Source: Litoditis marina (lineage: Eukaryota; Nematoda; Chromadorea; Rhabditida; Rhabditidae). Taken from it: 64,000 bases of DNA. The notes under the pieces are model-generated. The model ran no database searches, was not told the origin of the DNA, and was given only the letters and a program-made list of their open reading frames with translations. The stretch is taken from contig OZ038435.1 in NCBI GenBank assembly GCA_964036275.1, positions 24,151,581 to 24,215,580 of the forward strand. The letters are read 5' to 3'. Positions 38,049 through 50,582 of the stretch are shown here, piece after piece (position 1 is the first letter of the stretch; each line of letters begins with the position of its first letter). Both the position numbers and the translations under genes were made by a program.

Positions 38049-38260
38049 GCACAGTGAACGCTGTTTACAATGTGATTAGGGTCCATTTTCTCTACTTTTC
38101 CGGGTAGATTAGGCGACCTAATACGGTCGTAAACGCTGGCGGCGCCGGCTATTAGCAGCTCCGCGGCTATTATCGTCGATGCAGCCGCGCCGCGACTACA
38201 ATATGGCCGCGCGCCTATCAAAATGTCGTAAAGTATATAAAAAGGGGGCATGATGATGAC
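38049..38260. promoter_or_regulatory. GC-rich block with TATA box in the gene-free region
   Basis: A CpG-rich segment with two GGCTATTA motifs, GGCGGCGCCGG and CGCCGCGACTAC leads into TATATAAAAAG at 38234-38244 on the plus strand. This is the best core-promoter-like sequence in the region, but no coding exon follows. It could be an enhancer, a noncoding RNA promoter, or chance. Confidence 0.35.
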
Positions 38261-41200
38261 TCTCTGGCGGGTTTGGCCCAGCCCCGAGAGACACAAGTGG
38301 GGGACCAACCCTAATAATGATGAACTCTTCTTCAAAATCAAGACATGAAATCGAGAAGATCCGAAACTCTTCAGTTCGTACACTGAGTAGTCGTAGTCAG
38401 ACTATGCTGATTGCCGAGCCAGTAGAGAACTAGCGGCAATCACAAACTTTCTGAATGTTTCCAACCTACGTAGTTTTTGGGGTATTTGGGGTGGTTCCTT
38501 TTGGTTCCATTCAGGTGGTCTTGCGCAATAGCAGTTCTTCTACGTTTTTTTCTTCAACATTCTTCAACCTCGTGAAGTAAATACGGTAGTACTTATTGGG
38601 ACTGGCACCAACCAAGTGCACAGCACAATAATGTACTACCGTTTCTCAAATGCACAGCACAACAATTGACCACCGTATTCCGAATAGCCAGTGGAGCGTG
38701 ACCGATTTTGCACACAGCAACACGTAATACGAGTGCTAATTGGCGCAAGATGGCGCCAAGTCATCAACGGATTAGACACTTCCCTCCGCCTTATTAGGAG
38801 CCAGGTGCACAGATGAAAAACACCGCCTTCGCTTCGAGTCGAACAGCTGAGGCGGTACGCGTGAACACAAGTCGCACCGCGTGTGACACAGCGATAACAT
38901 CGGACACCGTACTGTTCGACGGATTAGTTCGTATGAGATTCACCGCAGTACTTACATGGTGTGTTGTTTACAATCGGTAGCAACGCTACTGAATACGTTA
39001 TGAACGGTGAACGGGTGAGCAAAACATTGATCAATGACTATCAAAAATTCCGTTTTGGACGATTGCGCGCTATCTAAATTTGTAGTGGGCGCGAGACAAA
39101 AGATTGGTTTCTACCAGATCGCCTTCAAGCCACTATAACGTGAGCTATGTATGTACTAGGAACAAGTACAACCGTCGCAGAAAAGGTTCAATAGATCAGT
39201 AACCGTGCCATTTTTGTCCCAGAAAGTCCGGAAGACCGTTGTTCAGAGCTTTTCCGGCGGCATTCAATCTCATTCCTCATTCCGTTTGTCTTTCGCTGCG
39301 ACAGGCCCTCGGGGCAGAGTAATGAATGTGGTCGTGTGGATGATAAAGTGCGCGGTCGTCCGCGGTTTACGAGCGGATGTATGGCAATCAAACCGCGGAC
39401 CTGCTGCCATAGGACGCGCGCCAAGTGTCATCTAACGGTCATTCGGAAAGATGTTTCGAATTGAAGCAGCCAAACACCCCGGGGACATGGGTACAGAGGT
39501 GAAAAGTCTCTCAACGCGGGCCTAAAAAGTTTCTTTTTGGCCTGCGATTTTCATAGCCTAAATCACCCCAATATTCAATTAACTTTTCCCCTGAGTACGT
39601 ATTCCAGAACATCGCGATTGTTCTTTGTCAACCTGCGTATCTCGCTTCGCGCACTATTTCGCTAGAAGAATATTCTTATACTATGGAGATGTGAGAGTGG
39701 AGAACCGTATGTTTGAGGAATAGCGGTGGGAATGAAGAGGTGGGAATAAACGTGAATACCGTCTATTATACAACTCCATAGTCAGGTAAAACGTATGCAA
39801 CACATCTGAACTCGACGTGCTCTGAGTCAGAATCGACTGACTAGGTTTCCAATCGACCCTCTATGTGCTGAGGGTCTACAACAAGTACTGTAACCGTATG
39901 TGGTATATAACCATGAATCCCCATCCATACACATGAAAGAGTGGTTCTCATTCACCAAAGTTGTAAGCAGGTGAGTATACTGCACTGTGAACATTAGGGC
40001 TAAACAAAATAACCGGTTTAGGTGTCAATTGTGAGAAAGTTTTCTTAGCAACGTTAATCAATCATGTCCGGGGGAGGCGAGTGATAGGTTAGCCACCATT
40101 CTCAGATAACATCTAGTTGGCATGAAATACAAGCGAACACCCTGTTGGAGATGGAAAGATAAGGACTGGGCTGGGAACCAGGGAACTTCGGGGAAAGGTT
40201 TAGGGCCTTCGTGGGAACGGTTAGTGTACCCTTAAAGCGGAAATGTTTTACTTTTGCCCCCCCCCCCCCCCCCCCCCGCCCATTTTGGTGTGAAAGTCTG
40301 ACCTCCACCTACAATGTTTCAATGTAGAATGGGGGATAACAGGTAAAAGTTAAATGTTTTGAAATGACGTTACGGGTAGGTGAAAAATGATGAATTTTGT
40401 GATAATTACGGTTATAGATTCCACTCCACCCATAATCCTCTGAAGTAATATGCTCAAACTTTCAGGTCAACGTTTGGTACATTCGTGTCTGAATTTTCTT
40501 CAGATCTTCGAAGTGTCTTTCGCCACTTCACTTTTACAAAAAGTTTGAAATAATCAACTGTTTATTAGAAAAAACCTCCTGAAGCTTCGACGGATTACTG
40601 TAGAAGGACATCGATTGGTGAAACAGAGTATACCACATTACCAGCCTAAACACATAACGTGGCTTGTGTGTGGTCCATGAAACGGCCACAGAAAGATCAA
40701 ACAGCGAGACACGGAAAAGCTTTACATAGGAATGATTGAGACTTTACACTTTAACAGTAAAATGTGTCAAACTTCTTAGTTCATACAGTACTACAGCTTT
40801 GTTCCTATCGTTTTATCGTTTTTCGTCTCCTTCCAAATGTGGCTGCTCGTCATACATCATTCATGGTGTTCGTGGCAAAAACCGGAAACGGCGACCACCC
40901 GGAAACTGATCTATCAAGAGACGGAAAGACTAGCCGGCGACCAACACCGTGCCAGCGGGAAGCAGTATTGTGTCATGGGGTTTGAAGCAATATTCTTGAA
41001 AGTATTGACCACAGGAACGCATTTTGAGATAGCAGGCTCAGTTTCAGTGGGGGTAATATGCAGTTGTTCGGCTGTATTTGTAGTTTGATCTCACGATTCT
41101 CCAGGTGGCTACTCAACCCAAACTACAGCTTAGATTTATGCTCGAGACGCTGTAGCTGTAGATTACCTCATCACAAGAGAGTTCAAGAAAGCGAAGTGCT

Positions 41201-42285
41201 AAATAGCGAAAATTTTGAGTTCATATAGCTCGTGAGTTTGTAGAGCTACACAGGAAAATAACCTGCTGAACTCTACACCGACAAATTAAATGTACAAAGT
41301 TTGAAGTAATTTTCTTTTCAAAGTTGGCTAATAGTAAGTGGAAATAATTGGTAAGGGTCAACGAAAGGTAGATTCGCGTAGAACAAAGGCGAGTGCGGTG
41401 AGAGGGCGCAGATTGATGAGTTAATTGGGTTTAATTGGCGCATTTCCTTCTTTCCGTGCAACCTCTTTCTGTCAATTGTAATTAGTGTTGCGTCATGACA
41501 GTTTGCAGACGAGCATTGAAACTTGGCGGCTTATCGCGCGGCCAAATCTGACACTTTCAGAGAACCATACGTTAGGGAAGAAACAACAACAGCCACAGAG
41601 AGGGAGCGACCGTATAGGAGGTGCCAAGTTTATAGAAGTTTGCATCTCGCCGGCATCGAACTTGCGAGCAAAAGATTCCAGCAAACGTTTCGAATCAAAG
41701 TCATGTGTTCGTACACAGCGAAAACTGAGATATACAGTACCCCCCCCCCCCCCCCCCCCGCCTTCCCGTCTGCGAGGACTATAGCAAAGGTAATACTGGA
41801 TGCGCGTAACAGGGTAACCAAGGAACCATACTCTTTTTTCACAAATTTTCTCTCCCATTTATTCATTTGAAGTGCCACACTCCTACGTGGAAAGTCACGT
41901 GTTCAATCTCAAATAAATTTTATTTCATTCTATTCTATAAGAAGTAGAAGTTCTCATATCAACCTGAGGCCGTATTCAGAACTCCCCCGCTTTTCAGATC
42001 ACAACCAGCGTCTCCTTAACCACAAGCTATTTCTCTGTTCTTCTCTCCTTTCACGAGTATTTCCTGCAGAATTCTTCATCTTACCTACTTTTTTGTAGAC
42101 TAATCATTATTTGGTAACTTTTCTTGATTTTCTAAGTACGTAACTCATTGGTGACGAAATGAGAGAGCCCGATAACATGAAACCCTTTACGATAACAACC
42201 GGTTCGTTCAGGAAAGCACCGGGTTACCTAGCTGACCGGAAAAGCGGTTACCATGAAAAGCTAGGTTACTTTAGGCCAGGCCGGT

Positions 42286-42560
42286 AGCAACTCCTCCGAA
42301 ACCTCATGAGATACGTCATGAGCTAGTAGCACGAGCTTCCAATAAGATTCTACTGATTGATATGCTACAACGTTGATAGTTCATAGCTCATGAGATATCC
42401 CATCCGGCGGCGTAGCAATCCCCCCAACAGTTCATGAGATCACCTCATGAACTATTGTCACGAGTTTCTCATGAGATTATATTGATTGCTATGCTACAAC
42501 ATTAAAAGTTCACGAGTAGCTCATGAGGTATCTCATGAGAAACTCATATGAACTTCTCAT
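42286..42560. repeat. Two ~128-bp tandem units rich in CTCATGAG palindromes
   Basis: Units start at 42286 and 42414 with AGCAA..CC and share TCATGAACTA/GCTAGT, CACGAG, ATTGATWG, ATGCTACAAC and AGTTCA. CTCATGAG and variants occur about ten times, so each unit also folds on itself. It is preceded by a GGTTACC-rich stretch (42200-42275) resembling the hairpin at 51487-51763. Confidence 0.7.
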
Positions 42561-43226
42561 GAGGTTGGAGGGAACTTGGTCTGGGGGGGGCTTGCTGACA
42601 GGGTACGACACCTGAAGGTGTTCCTTTTCACGCTATCTGTCGCTCCCATCTTATCTCTGAATCTACTGTTCAAAGGAATAAATCAGAACGGGACGAACGC
42701 TAATTTACAGGTTGCGATGGTACGGTAGATGGTAGGCATTGTAGACGAGAAAAGTTCAAGAATACGTGATAGAATCTGAGTTTAATGTAGTTTGATATGC
42801 GCTAACAGTAGAGATTGCGAAATTCAACTAAAAAATTCAAAGCTCAAAATATAAACACAGTCGATGAGGCCACCATGAACACTTTCAGTTCTATCCTTTC
42901 TTTCCGATCGGCTCTGTTAGGCATGTTACGTAAAGCGGGACCTACCTTGTTAATGAAGATAACCAGTTATTAGAATTTGTTGTACTAACGAAGCTTTCGA
43001 CGAAATTCGGCGCAACGTGATAGATCATTGCATAAGGGTCGGGTATACCAGAGGTGAAATATTGGAGGGTTCGCTCTTGATAGAGGACGTAGACCTATAC
43101 AGGCATGTTCCCTTACTAGCTGAGTTTGTAGTTCGATCCTGTCGCTTTTCGGTCGGAATTTTGGAATTATGGCGTTTATCGATATCGAAGTACTACGCAG
43201 ACTTGGATACGCCATATACTCCTAAT

Positions 43227-43350
43227 TTAAAGAAGGACGATTATGTGGTCCAATCCCAACGCTTCAGTCCTTTAAACCGCAATACATTTTTCAATTGCAG
43301 TTTAAAGGACCGATGTCACGGGATTGGTCCACATAATCGTCCTTCTTTAA
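43227..43350. mobile_element. TTAA-flanked hairpin element (copy 3)
   Basis: This is the best-preserved copy, with TTAAAGAAGGACGATTATG at the left and its perfect inverse ending in CTTCTTTAA at the right. The inner loop carries TTTTTCAATTGCAG. It lies 550 bp beyond the PPM1G stop codon. Confidence 0.85.
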
Positions 43351-43901
43351 GCTCTCGAATTCACCACCATCCTAAAACTCACTTGTTTCCGCTGCCTTAT
43401 TAGAAACGTTCTTTCATCATCATCGGAATGACTTGGACAGATAGTTGGATATTATCGTAAATGTAGGCTGTATATTTTTCCCCAGCACAATTCATTGTAC
43501 TATACAATAAGAAAGAGTGTAGATAATACTTTCATTGAAAACGCAAAACATTTTACCGAGACAATTAACGAACGGACAACAACCAGCAGATGTGGAAAAA
43601 AAAACAAAAAAGTATAGGTGGATCTAATCCACGCAAGATAAGAATAAACACTAACAAGGAAAACAAGCCTATGAATAACATAGTGAAAGAATGACAAAAA
43701 GGTCATTCGACTACAAAAAGAACGACAATTAAAACAAAACGAACCCATACGCGGGAGATATTTGTTGAACAATGAGGCCATGGGACAAAATTATCATATT
43801 TTTAATATCAACTGATAGAGAGCGAGAATAGAAAGTCTATTGAGAACAGCATCGTATGGTGGGATGGAGACAGGGGGAAGATATATTCATGAGATCAACA
43901 A

Positions 43902-46900
43902 TCAGTGAATGAGCTGTGTAACGATCACTGTCATGTTGTCGCAACCTGTTCCGTCACCCTGCGTATCTTCCGAAAGACAATGATCACACAACTGAAATCC
44001 ACTAAAATCAATGATACCGAGCTCGAAATCCATAAACACAATTATAAAAAAAAAACCCTTAAACACAATTATACACGAGACAGCAGTTTAGCAATGATAC
44101 CGAGCTAGCTGTAGCCCCTACGTCCGCTGCCCAGAACCATTGAAAATAGTGGCGGTCATAGAGATAACATTTCATAACCAATTCTGTGAGAGTGCTCTTT
44201 CAAACTTTCAATATAATGAGGAGTCAATATAATGACCAAATGGGGAACATTGACTTTTTACCCCCACCTTTCTGAATTTGTATTGCGTTTGGGGAATTGT
44301 AGTTCTACCCCCGCCGACCCAGGTGGGGGGGGGGGGGGGGGGGGTAAATAGTAAATGTCGAAGTTGAATTTTGACCACCCCCCTCTCCTACTTCAATTTT
44401 CGTACCAAATGATACACCACTGCTTTTATCGGAAATTGAGGAGAAAGTTTAGCTAAATACAATTTCCTTACCAGTACATTATGTTTATTAATTCTAACAT
44501 TAAAATACAAAAACAGAAGAAAACTTACTTCTTCAGCAATTTTGTCACACGATTTACCATCTGTGAGACGCGTTCGTACAAAATCAACGACATCCTGAGA
44601 TTCCATTGAGTTCCTGGAAAATACGGAAGTTTTAAAAAGATGAATTATCGTTATAGACGTCTCGTTGTATGATCGAATGACCCTTTGACCCAGACCCGTT
44701 CACTTTTCTTTATGCGGAATTGAAATCGCTGGAGTACATGAAATTTCCAACAAGCCTTTTAACCCGTGAAACTTGACCTAAATGTGATGACGGCTCATAT
44801 TTGAACCATAACGAAGGATTTGGTCAGAAGAATACTCGGATACCTACCAAATTCCATCGCATGCTACCACAAGGAACTCGTCTTCCTTTTGCAAATCTTC
44901 GATACGAACATCAGGGAAAGCACTGAAATTTTTTAAATACACATGCTCAGGAACAGGACGGATAACCGCTCGCCTTAGCTCACATACACCCTTATTAGCT
45001 TTAAAAAACACGGCTTACCTGATCATTTGTTCTGCGAGTGGAAGTTCTGTGTTCTTTTTGTAGCAGTGATCACCCAGAGCACGAGACAAGTTGAGGCCAC
45101 CATTTACCCTTCAAAAACGAATTTAAAAATGATTCCACTTACGTTGAATAAAATAAGGAAACCCAAAACATGGAAATGACTAGACCCCCCCCCCCCCCCA
45201 GAAAAACAATTTAAAACATGCATATATTCCCATTCCCATACGCGAGTACAAACCTTAGAAATATCTTAGAGAAACTCTAAGATAGTTGAACGTGCAACAG
45301 GCTAGGTCTATTGTAGAAGATATCAGTTCTGATATCGCACTGTGGTCCCTTTTTGGTCAACGCACATATGCATCACCAGTTTGAAGAGAATTTATATGCA
45401 TACGAAGCTAGAATATTCTAAACGTGTCGTCGTACCTTCCATCTTCGTTGACCGTGCCACCAGCCCGTTCGATGCGCGTCTTCTCCACTTCGTCCTCGGG
45501 TTTGTGGTCCACCGACAGATCGATCGCCTTCCCGCCACGACAGAGGATCGCACGCGAGTCTCCCGCATTCGCAACCACCACCTAAACACGCACATCTTAA
45601 TGCAAACGTAGAATCACCCGTTTTTCATTGAAATCGGGATTTAGAACTACCCTTATTTCAACAAATGTCACATTTACCGGTGAAAGCCTCACTTTCCATC
45701 CCATCTAGTTCGGTAGGTCGACTACCCAGATAAAACACTCGATTTTCAATGAATTTTTGTAAATAACCAAGTCGCATCATGTATGTCCTAATGGGATTAC
45801 CACATAGGTATGAACGTCCGTGTTCCACCACACAACAGTAAGGTGTGGCTATTCTACAGAAAAAATAAACCCATTCTTCCACTTAATACGTTGAGCTCGT
45901 GATTTTGAATGAAAAAATTGAGGTTTTCTTTACCAACAACACAAAACGCATGGGCCCACCTTTTGTTTAGTTTTGCTGATAAGGCATACGCAGGCCGTAG
46001 TTCCTGAATCGTCTCCAGCCGTTTCGCCGCCACCACCGAAGAACATCTAGAAAATGTTCGCTTAAAAACAGAGCACGGCCTGCGAGGAATAAGTAGTTGC
46101 TACACTCGTTTTCCCCACTGGTGTGAACATCTTGTTTAAAATGGCTAAGAGCAGCATGTGATGTGTAACAGGTTGCGCCTTTTCACATTTCTTCTACTTG
46201 TACTTAACCATTTCACATATACTTTTTTCATTGAAACTTTTTCTTTTTTAACAATTTCCACCTCTCGAACACTACTAAATTCTATTCATATAATTTACCA
46301 TTTAAAATATAACATGAATTGTACTCACATTCATACCCCAGTAAGGTCCTACTAAGCTACAAAAAGTAGGCCGTTTTCAGATGTAAACACGTGAAAATTA
46401 AGAATTTTTCATCAAAAGTAGACCGTTGGTCTTCTTTTCGGCTAAAAAGTAGTCAGTTTTCGATTTTTTCTGACTATTCGGACAACTTTACTGTTGTATG
46501 CTCACATTGTCGTCCTCTTCATCTTCCTCCTCCTCATCGTCTTCCTCCTCTTCCTCATCCTCTCCATCCGAACCATCTTCAGCGAACGACGAATCATCTT
46601 CCGAGTTATCGCCACTGAAAACAATACACGGATATCATAGTCTCCATTTACGTGATCCAACTTCTGTTTTCTTTTTATAATCTCATTTTCATATTTTTCA
46701 CGCTTTTGTTGCGTAATAAATCAGTGTAAATTAAAGTGTTGTTTGTTTACTAAACATGGTATAAATTATGATTATGGGGTCACTCGCCAAGTCACTATTA
46801 AACATGACTCACTGTTGATTTATTTGGATTATCTGCTAAATTGTGACGTATTGTAAATCCGAGTCGGGCAAACACTTGGCCACGATTCGGGTGAAGAGCC

Positions 46901-49900
46901 CGTACAATTATATAGGTTCGTCCTTTACCAATCACGTCAGTGAGCACTTGAATGGTAGCAGTATTGGATAAAGTATATCCCATACAGCAGATTGTTGAAC
47001 CATATCCCAAGCCCAAGGAGCAAATTTCACTATCAATGAGATCCAGACACTCAATTTTGATCAACTTAAAAAACAAGCATCATGTGTACTGCTGTGGGGC
47101 GCACCATACGACATTATATCACAGTACGTGGGCGATAAACCAGTCACCGGAAATGTAACCTGAACTTACTTTTCCAATGCTTCATCTTTGTCCTGAGGTT
47201 TCACTGATTCCGGTTTCTTGGTCTTGGTTCTCATGACAGGGGCCTTTGCATCGGCAGATGGGGTCTCTTTGGTTTCTCTGCAAGATTTTTCATCAATTTG
47301 CGAATACTTGTATGTAAGAAGGAAATATATGTGATGCACCATGCACATTTTTATAACTGAGATAGAGACACCCTGAGAATACTTAACGTATGCACCAAAT
47401 ACTTTTCTCATTGAACCGATTTGTTAAAAAAAACATGATCCTATTTGAATACGCGATACGCTAAAAAAATCCGCATCCGCTCAAGGCATCAGGAGGGTAG
47501 GTACGTAAAACAAAATGAGCTCACCCGTTCTCTTTTGCCACTTCTGTCTTTTCGTCTTCATCTTTCTTCGCATCGCCCGATTCTGAAGTGAAAAAAGCGT
47601 TATATTACATCGTTATAGCAATCCTACAAATGTCTCGCGTAGTAGAGGTACAGGAGGACAATCGTAAAATAGTTGTACGAGAGTGGTTCGATTGGGTAGT
47701 CAGTCCCAATTCAGAAGCAGAAGGTTCCAACACTCCTCCCATCAATAGTCAGGCCGAATGCCGTACTTGCTCTCTAAACGCAATGTTAAATATGTACCTG
47801 AAGCATTCTCATCATCTTCTGTCTTAGCTCGCTTAGGTGGATCTTGATTGGGCGAATCACAGTGTCTTTTCTTTTCTTTCTTCTCATCCTCTTCATTACC
47901 ACTCGATTCCACTTCCTGTATTTATATAATTGATACAACCATACAACTTGTGGAAAACATTCTAATCAAAAAGAGAGTAACGAGGAAGTTTGGGTTTTTC
48001 AAAATGGAAAAAAAAATTTCAAATTGTACACTGGAAAACATAGGTACCCATTATTTTGTTGACAGATATTATCCAATTATAACTGATAATGGAACTATTG
48101 CACGTGAGAAACAACAGGCTCTGGTGTCTATCGGAATAAAATGAATTTGAACATATGAACTAGTATTTTGAAGTAGCAAAGCTTCTCTTATACGTATAAA
48201 GTTTCAATCAGAAAACAAAGCTACCAACCTCAACAAGAGAGCTTGCACTCATCTCCATGATGGACTGTGCAATTGTGTTGCCTCCTTTTCTAACCATTGT
48301 GTAACCATACCTGAAAGCAGACAGTGTAAACTTGATTTCTCCAAGGCTTTCATTGTTCATACCTCACGAGAACTGATAAACGCGTGGTATCTCGATTCGA
48401 CCAAATTATAACTAAACTGGAAACTTGATTCAGTTGCGACTTTAACAAGGAGAGAACCGATCTCACGGGTTGAAGGCCTTTTCGGTAAAACTCATATCTG
48501 AGGCTTTAATTGATAGCTTATATAATAATAATAATACTAATGCTTCAGCCCATGATATGTGTATGGGTCAACAAAGCGGTACCATCTCAACAATCATAAA
48601 TCATCCAAACTACTCACCTAGCCAAGAGGTCCTCCAACGGAAGTCCGCTTTCTTCGATTGTCTGGATTCGATCTGCCTCATCTTCACTGTCATGTCCATC
48701 GTTGCCGGGCCGTCCTTTGCCTTCATTAGCCATTTTCTGAAAATAAATTTTCTTCGATAAAATAAACACATGTTCATCACATAGTTACCCCAGCGTCACA
48801 TAGTTAAGCAAACTATGGTACACGATCACATCCGTATATACCGTGAAACGTAAAAGTGAGAAAAGCAGATAGCAAACTGTGTTCAGTACTTGTAAGGTGA
48901 GGTGAAACGGGGAAAACAAAATAAATCGTCACTTAAACCAAACGTCAATTGAGATGCTAGTTCATAATTCAAACTTCAAACCCCAGAGATGTTACCGTGT
49001 GACCGTTTACCGATATGCGTTGAACGCAAAAAAAGAACAAATAACCCACATTTAACTCTTTCATAACAGTCTCCGAGCGAATGACGTCATCGAAATCGAC
49101 AAACACCTTCTGCATGAGGTTCGTGATATCTTCTTCTTTCCAGAACTCTCTTAAAATAAACTTTTCGGATGATTATGTTGATTTGGGGCAAATTTGAGGC
49201 TAAAATTGAAAATTTGAAATGTGGGCAGCGCGTGTGTGGACGGGCTAAGGGAATTCGGTTACTAAACACAAACCTAGATTTTAGAAATTCTGGGAAATTC
49301 TTCGCAGTATACTTGGCGACTTCACTTCCACCGTGACCATCATAGACAGCAAACATGTTCCAATCATCTGTGAGTCCGAGAATACAGTTGTGAGCATCCT
49401 GAAATGACAGTATTAGCCAAAGGTAAAATACCCCGTCAAAATGGCGCTGACCCACGCTATCTCTTGGAATTTTTCTGAGACTTACGCTTATGTTTTGCAA
49501 GAAACGCAATGAACGAGACAGAGTCACTTTTGCACGGGTATTAGTTTCACTGGCATTGAATTATTTTACCTACCTATGGCATAGGATGCAAAATGAAATA
49601 ATATTGGAAACTACTAGTTGGATTGATCAATCAAGAAGTACGTTGCCAAAACTTTGTATGGCGAGGTTGTGTTTGAAAATTAACTGAATCACATCGATCA
49701 ATTACCGCTCTCATCATGATTAGGGTTTATTGTACAATTGTACAAATCTTTACTGCAGGTTTGGATTGAGTGGGGGGCGATTGTTAAACAGGTCCGGGGT
49801 TGTACTATTACCCCCCCCCCATTTTGTATTGTGGTGGGGTGATTGTTAAACGTCGACATTGTACAATTACCCTCCCCCCTACAATTTTCCCAATGATTAT

Positions 49901-50066
49901 TAGAAGAGAGTAAAAAAAATAATGTTTCTCGAATCATCTCAAATCATATTCATACCTCTTGATTGACTCGCCATCCCTGCATAGCCGTGGCACCATATTT
50001 GAAATCTCCACTCTCCCCAGTTTCAGTCTCCTTCTCCGTGATTGGTTTGTTCAAATAAGCTCCCAT
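43902..50066 (-). CDS. PPM1G: Protein phosphatase 1G (PPM1G, PP2C family), 15 coding exons
   Basis: Exons in transcript order: 50066-49956, 49398-49274, 49149-49050, 48736-48618, 48310-48229, 47915-47798, 47582-47525, 47277-47170, 46614-46506, 46046-45960, 45581-45436, 45108-45019, 44922-44848, 44613-44529, 43991-43902. They join to 500 residues (human 546). PPM1G is a nuclear Mg/Mn-dependent Ser/Thr phosphatase acting on splicing factors and histones. Metal-site motifs are QEDAHNC (E37-D38), VYDGHGG (D57), ACDGIW (D440) and GCDNMT (D489); SGTTACV and ANAGDSRA mark the split catalytic domain. As in PPM1G, the domain is interrupted (about 112-320) by a charged insert with an acidic run in exon 9 (about 274-310). 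The start MGAYL matches human PPM1G. The human Lys-rich C-terminal tail is absent; basic clusters at 191-196 and 205-210 may act as the nuclear signal. The gene ends soon after the catalytic domain. Confidence 0.94.
44326..44344. repeat. G homopolymer in PPM1G intron 14
   Basis: About 18 G in a row, with nearby CCCCC patches, sit in the last intron. The context TTGTAGTTCTACCCCC is loosely like the dispersed G/C repeat at 6361 and 49775. Confidence 0.8.
46324..46508. mobile_element. CCAGTAAGGTCCGA-family MITE at the PPM1G exon 9 donor
   Basis: The element runs from CATACCCCAGTAAGGTCC to TTCGGACAACTTTACTGTTGTATG. It is flanked by a perfect 8-bp duplication CTCACATT at 46324-46331 and 46501-46508. 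On the coding strand this is AATGTGAG, the last codon of exon 9 plus the first five bases of the intron. Insertion therefore duplicated the 5' splice site. Confidence 0.85.
49775..49895. repeat. Dispersed G/C-run repeat, copy 2, in PPM1G intron 1
   Basis: GGTCCGGGGTTGTACTATT, a C run, GGGGTGATTGTTAAACG, CGACATTGTACAATT and CTACAATTTTCCC follow the same order as at 6361-6575. Here the C run replaces the G run, suggesting homopolymer turnover. Confidence 0.7.
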
Positions 50067-50582
50067 TGTCGCGAAATAACGTTTTATAGATTTCCAGTAG
50101 AATACTCAGAGGTGCATACCGGGTAGGCACGAATAATAAAATATATGTAGAGGTTACCTGAAAAAGTGAGAGATAATAAATAGAAACAACAATAAAAAAG
50201 TATAAAATAGAAGGTAACAAAAAAGAGGTATAAAATATAGGATCTCGAAGAAAATTTGATGCTCGATGAAAATTTGAAATTTTGGCGGCGCCCCAAAAAC
50301 ATTCCGTGGAAGACCGATTAATTAAAAAGAAAGCAGTGTAAGGTTAGGATAGAGCGTTGAATAATAAGTTTCAGCTGCGCATCGCATGTTAATTATTCAT
50401 CATCGTGTTAATTATTCATCAATATTTTTATAAATTTGGTTTCTACTATGAATCGTTTGAAATCTGATTCATAAATAAAAGCGGATAATATCGTCGAAAT
50501 CACCATACTGTTGCTCCTTCACGAGCCTCCATTATCCTTAAACAAAAATATGGTATCATACTCGTTTTTCAGGAATGCTTAG
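50067..50582. promoter_or_regulatory. 516-bp head-to-head spacer, PPM1G / diacylglycerol lipase
   Basis: The two start codons face away from each other across 516 bp, so the promoters must share this space. It is AT-rich and contains a direct repeat TGTTAATTATTCATCA at 50387 and 50406 (19-bp spacing). A CGTTTTTCAG acceptor-like site ends at 50572, 10 bases before the lipase ATG. A short upstream frame begins at the ATG at 50575. Confidence 0.6.

Larger units (their letters stand above)
30598..43901. other. 13.3-kb gene-free region downstream of the T-box gene
   Basis: No exon chain or family resemblance was found on either strand. It holds many purine/pyrimidine tracts (31999-32232, 32450-32533, 32806-32905, 33476-33740, 33965-34030, 34360-34450, 37275-37365), G or C runs (33126-33142, 40258-40276, 41740-41759), several inverted-repeat elements, and a GC-rich block with a TATA box (38049-38260). 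A ~45-bp phrase starting GGTGCATTTGGATAATAACTGC is repeated at 36628 and 37017. Deserts beside developmental regulators often hold enhancers; that role here is inference. Confidence 0.6.

Noticed and set aside
37886..38383. 165-codon open frame on the minus strand
   Set aside because: No family resemblance, no exon partners, and it crosses a GC-rich TATA-bearing block that explains the lack of stops.
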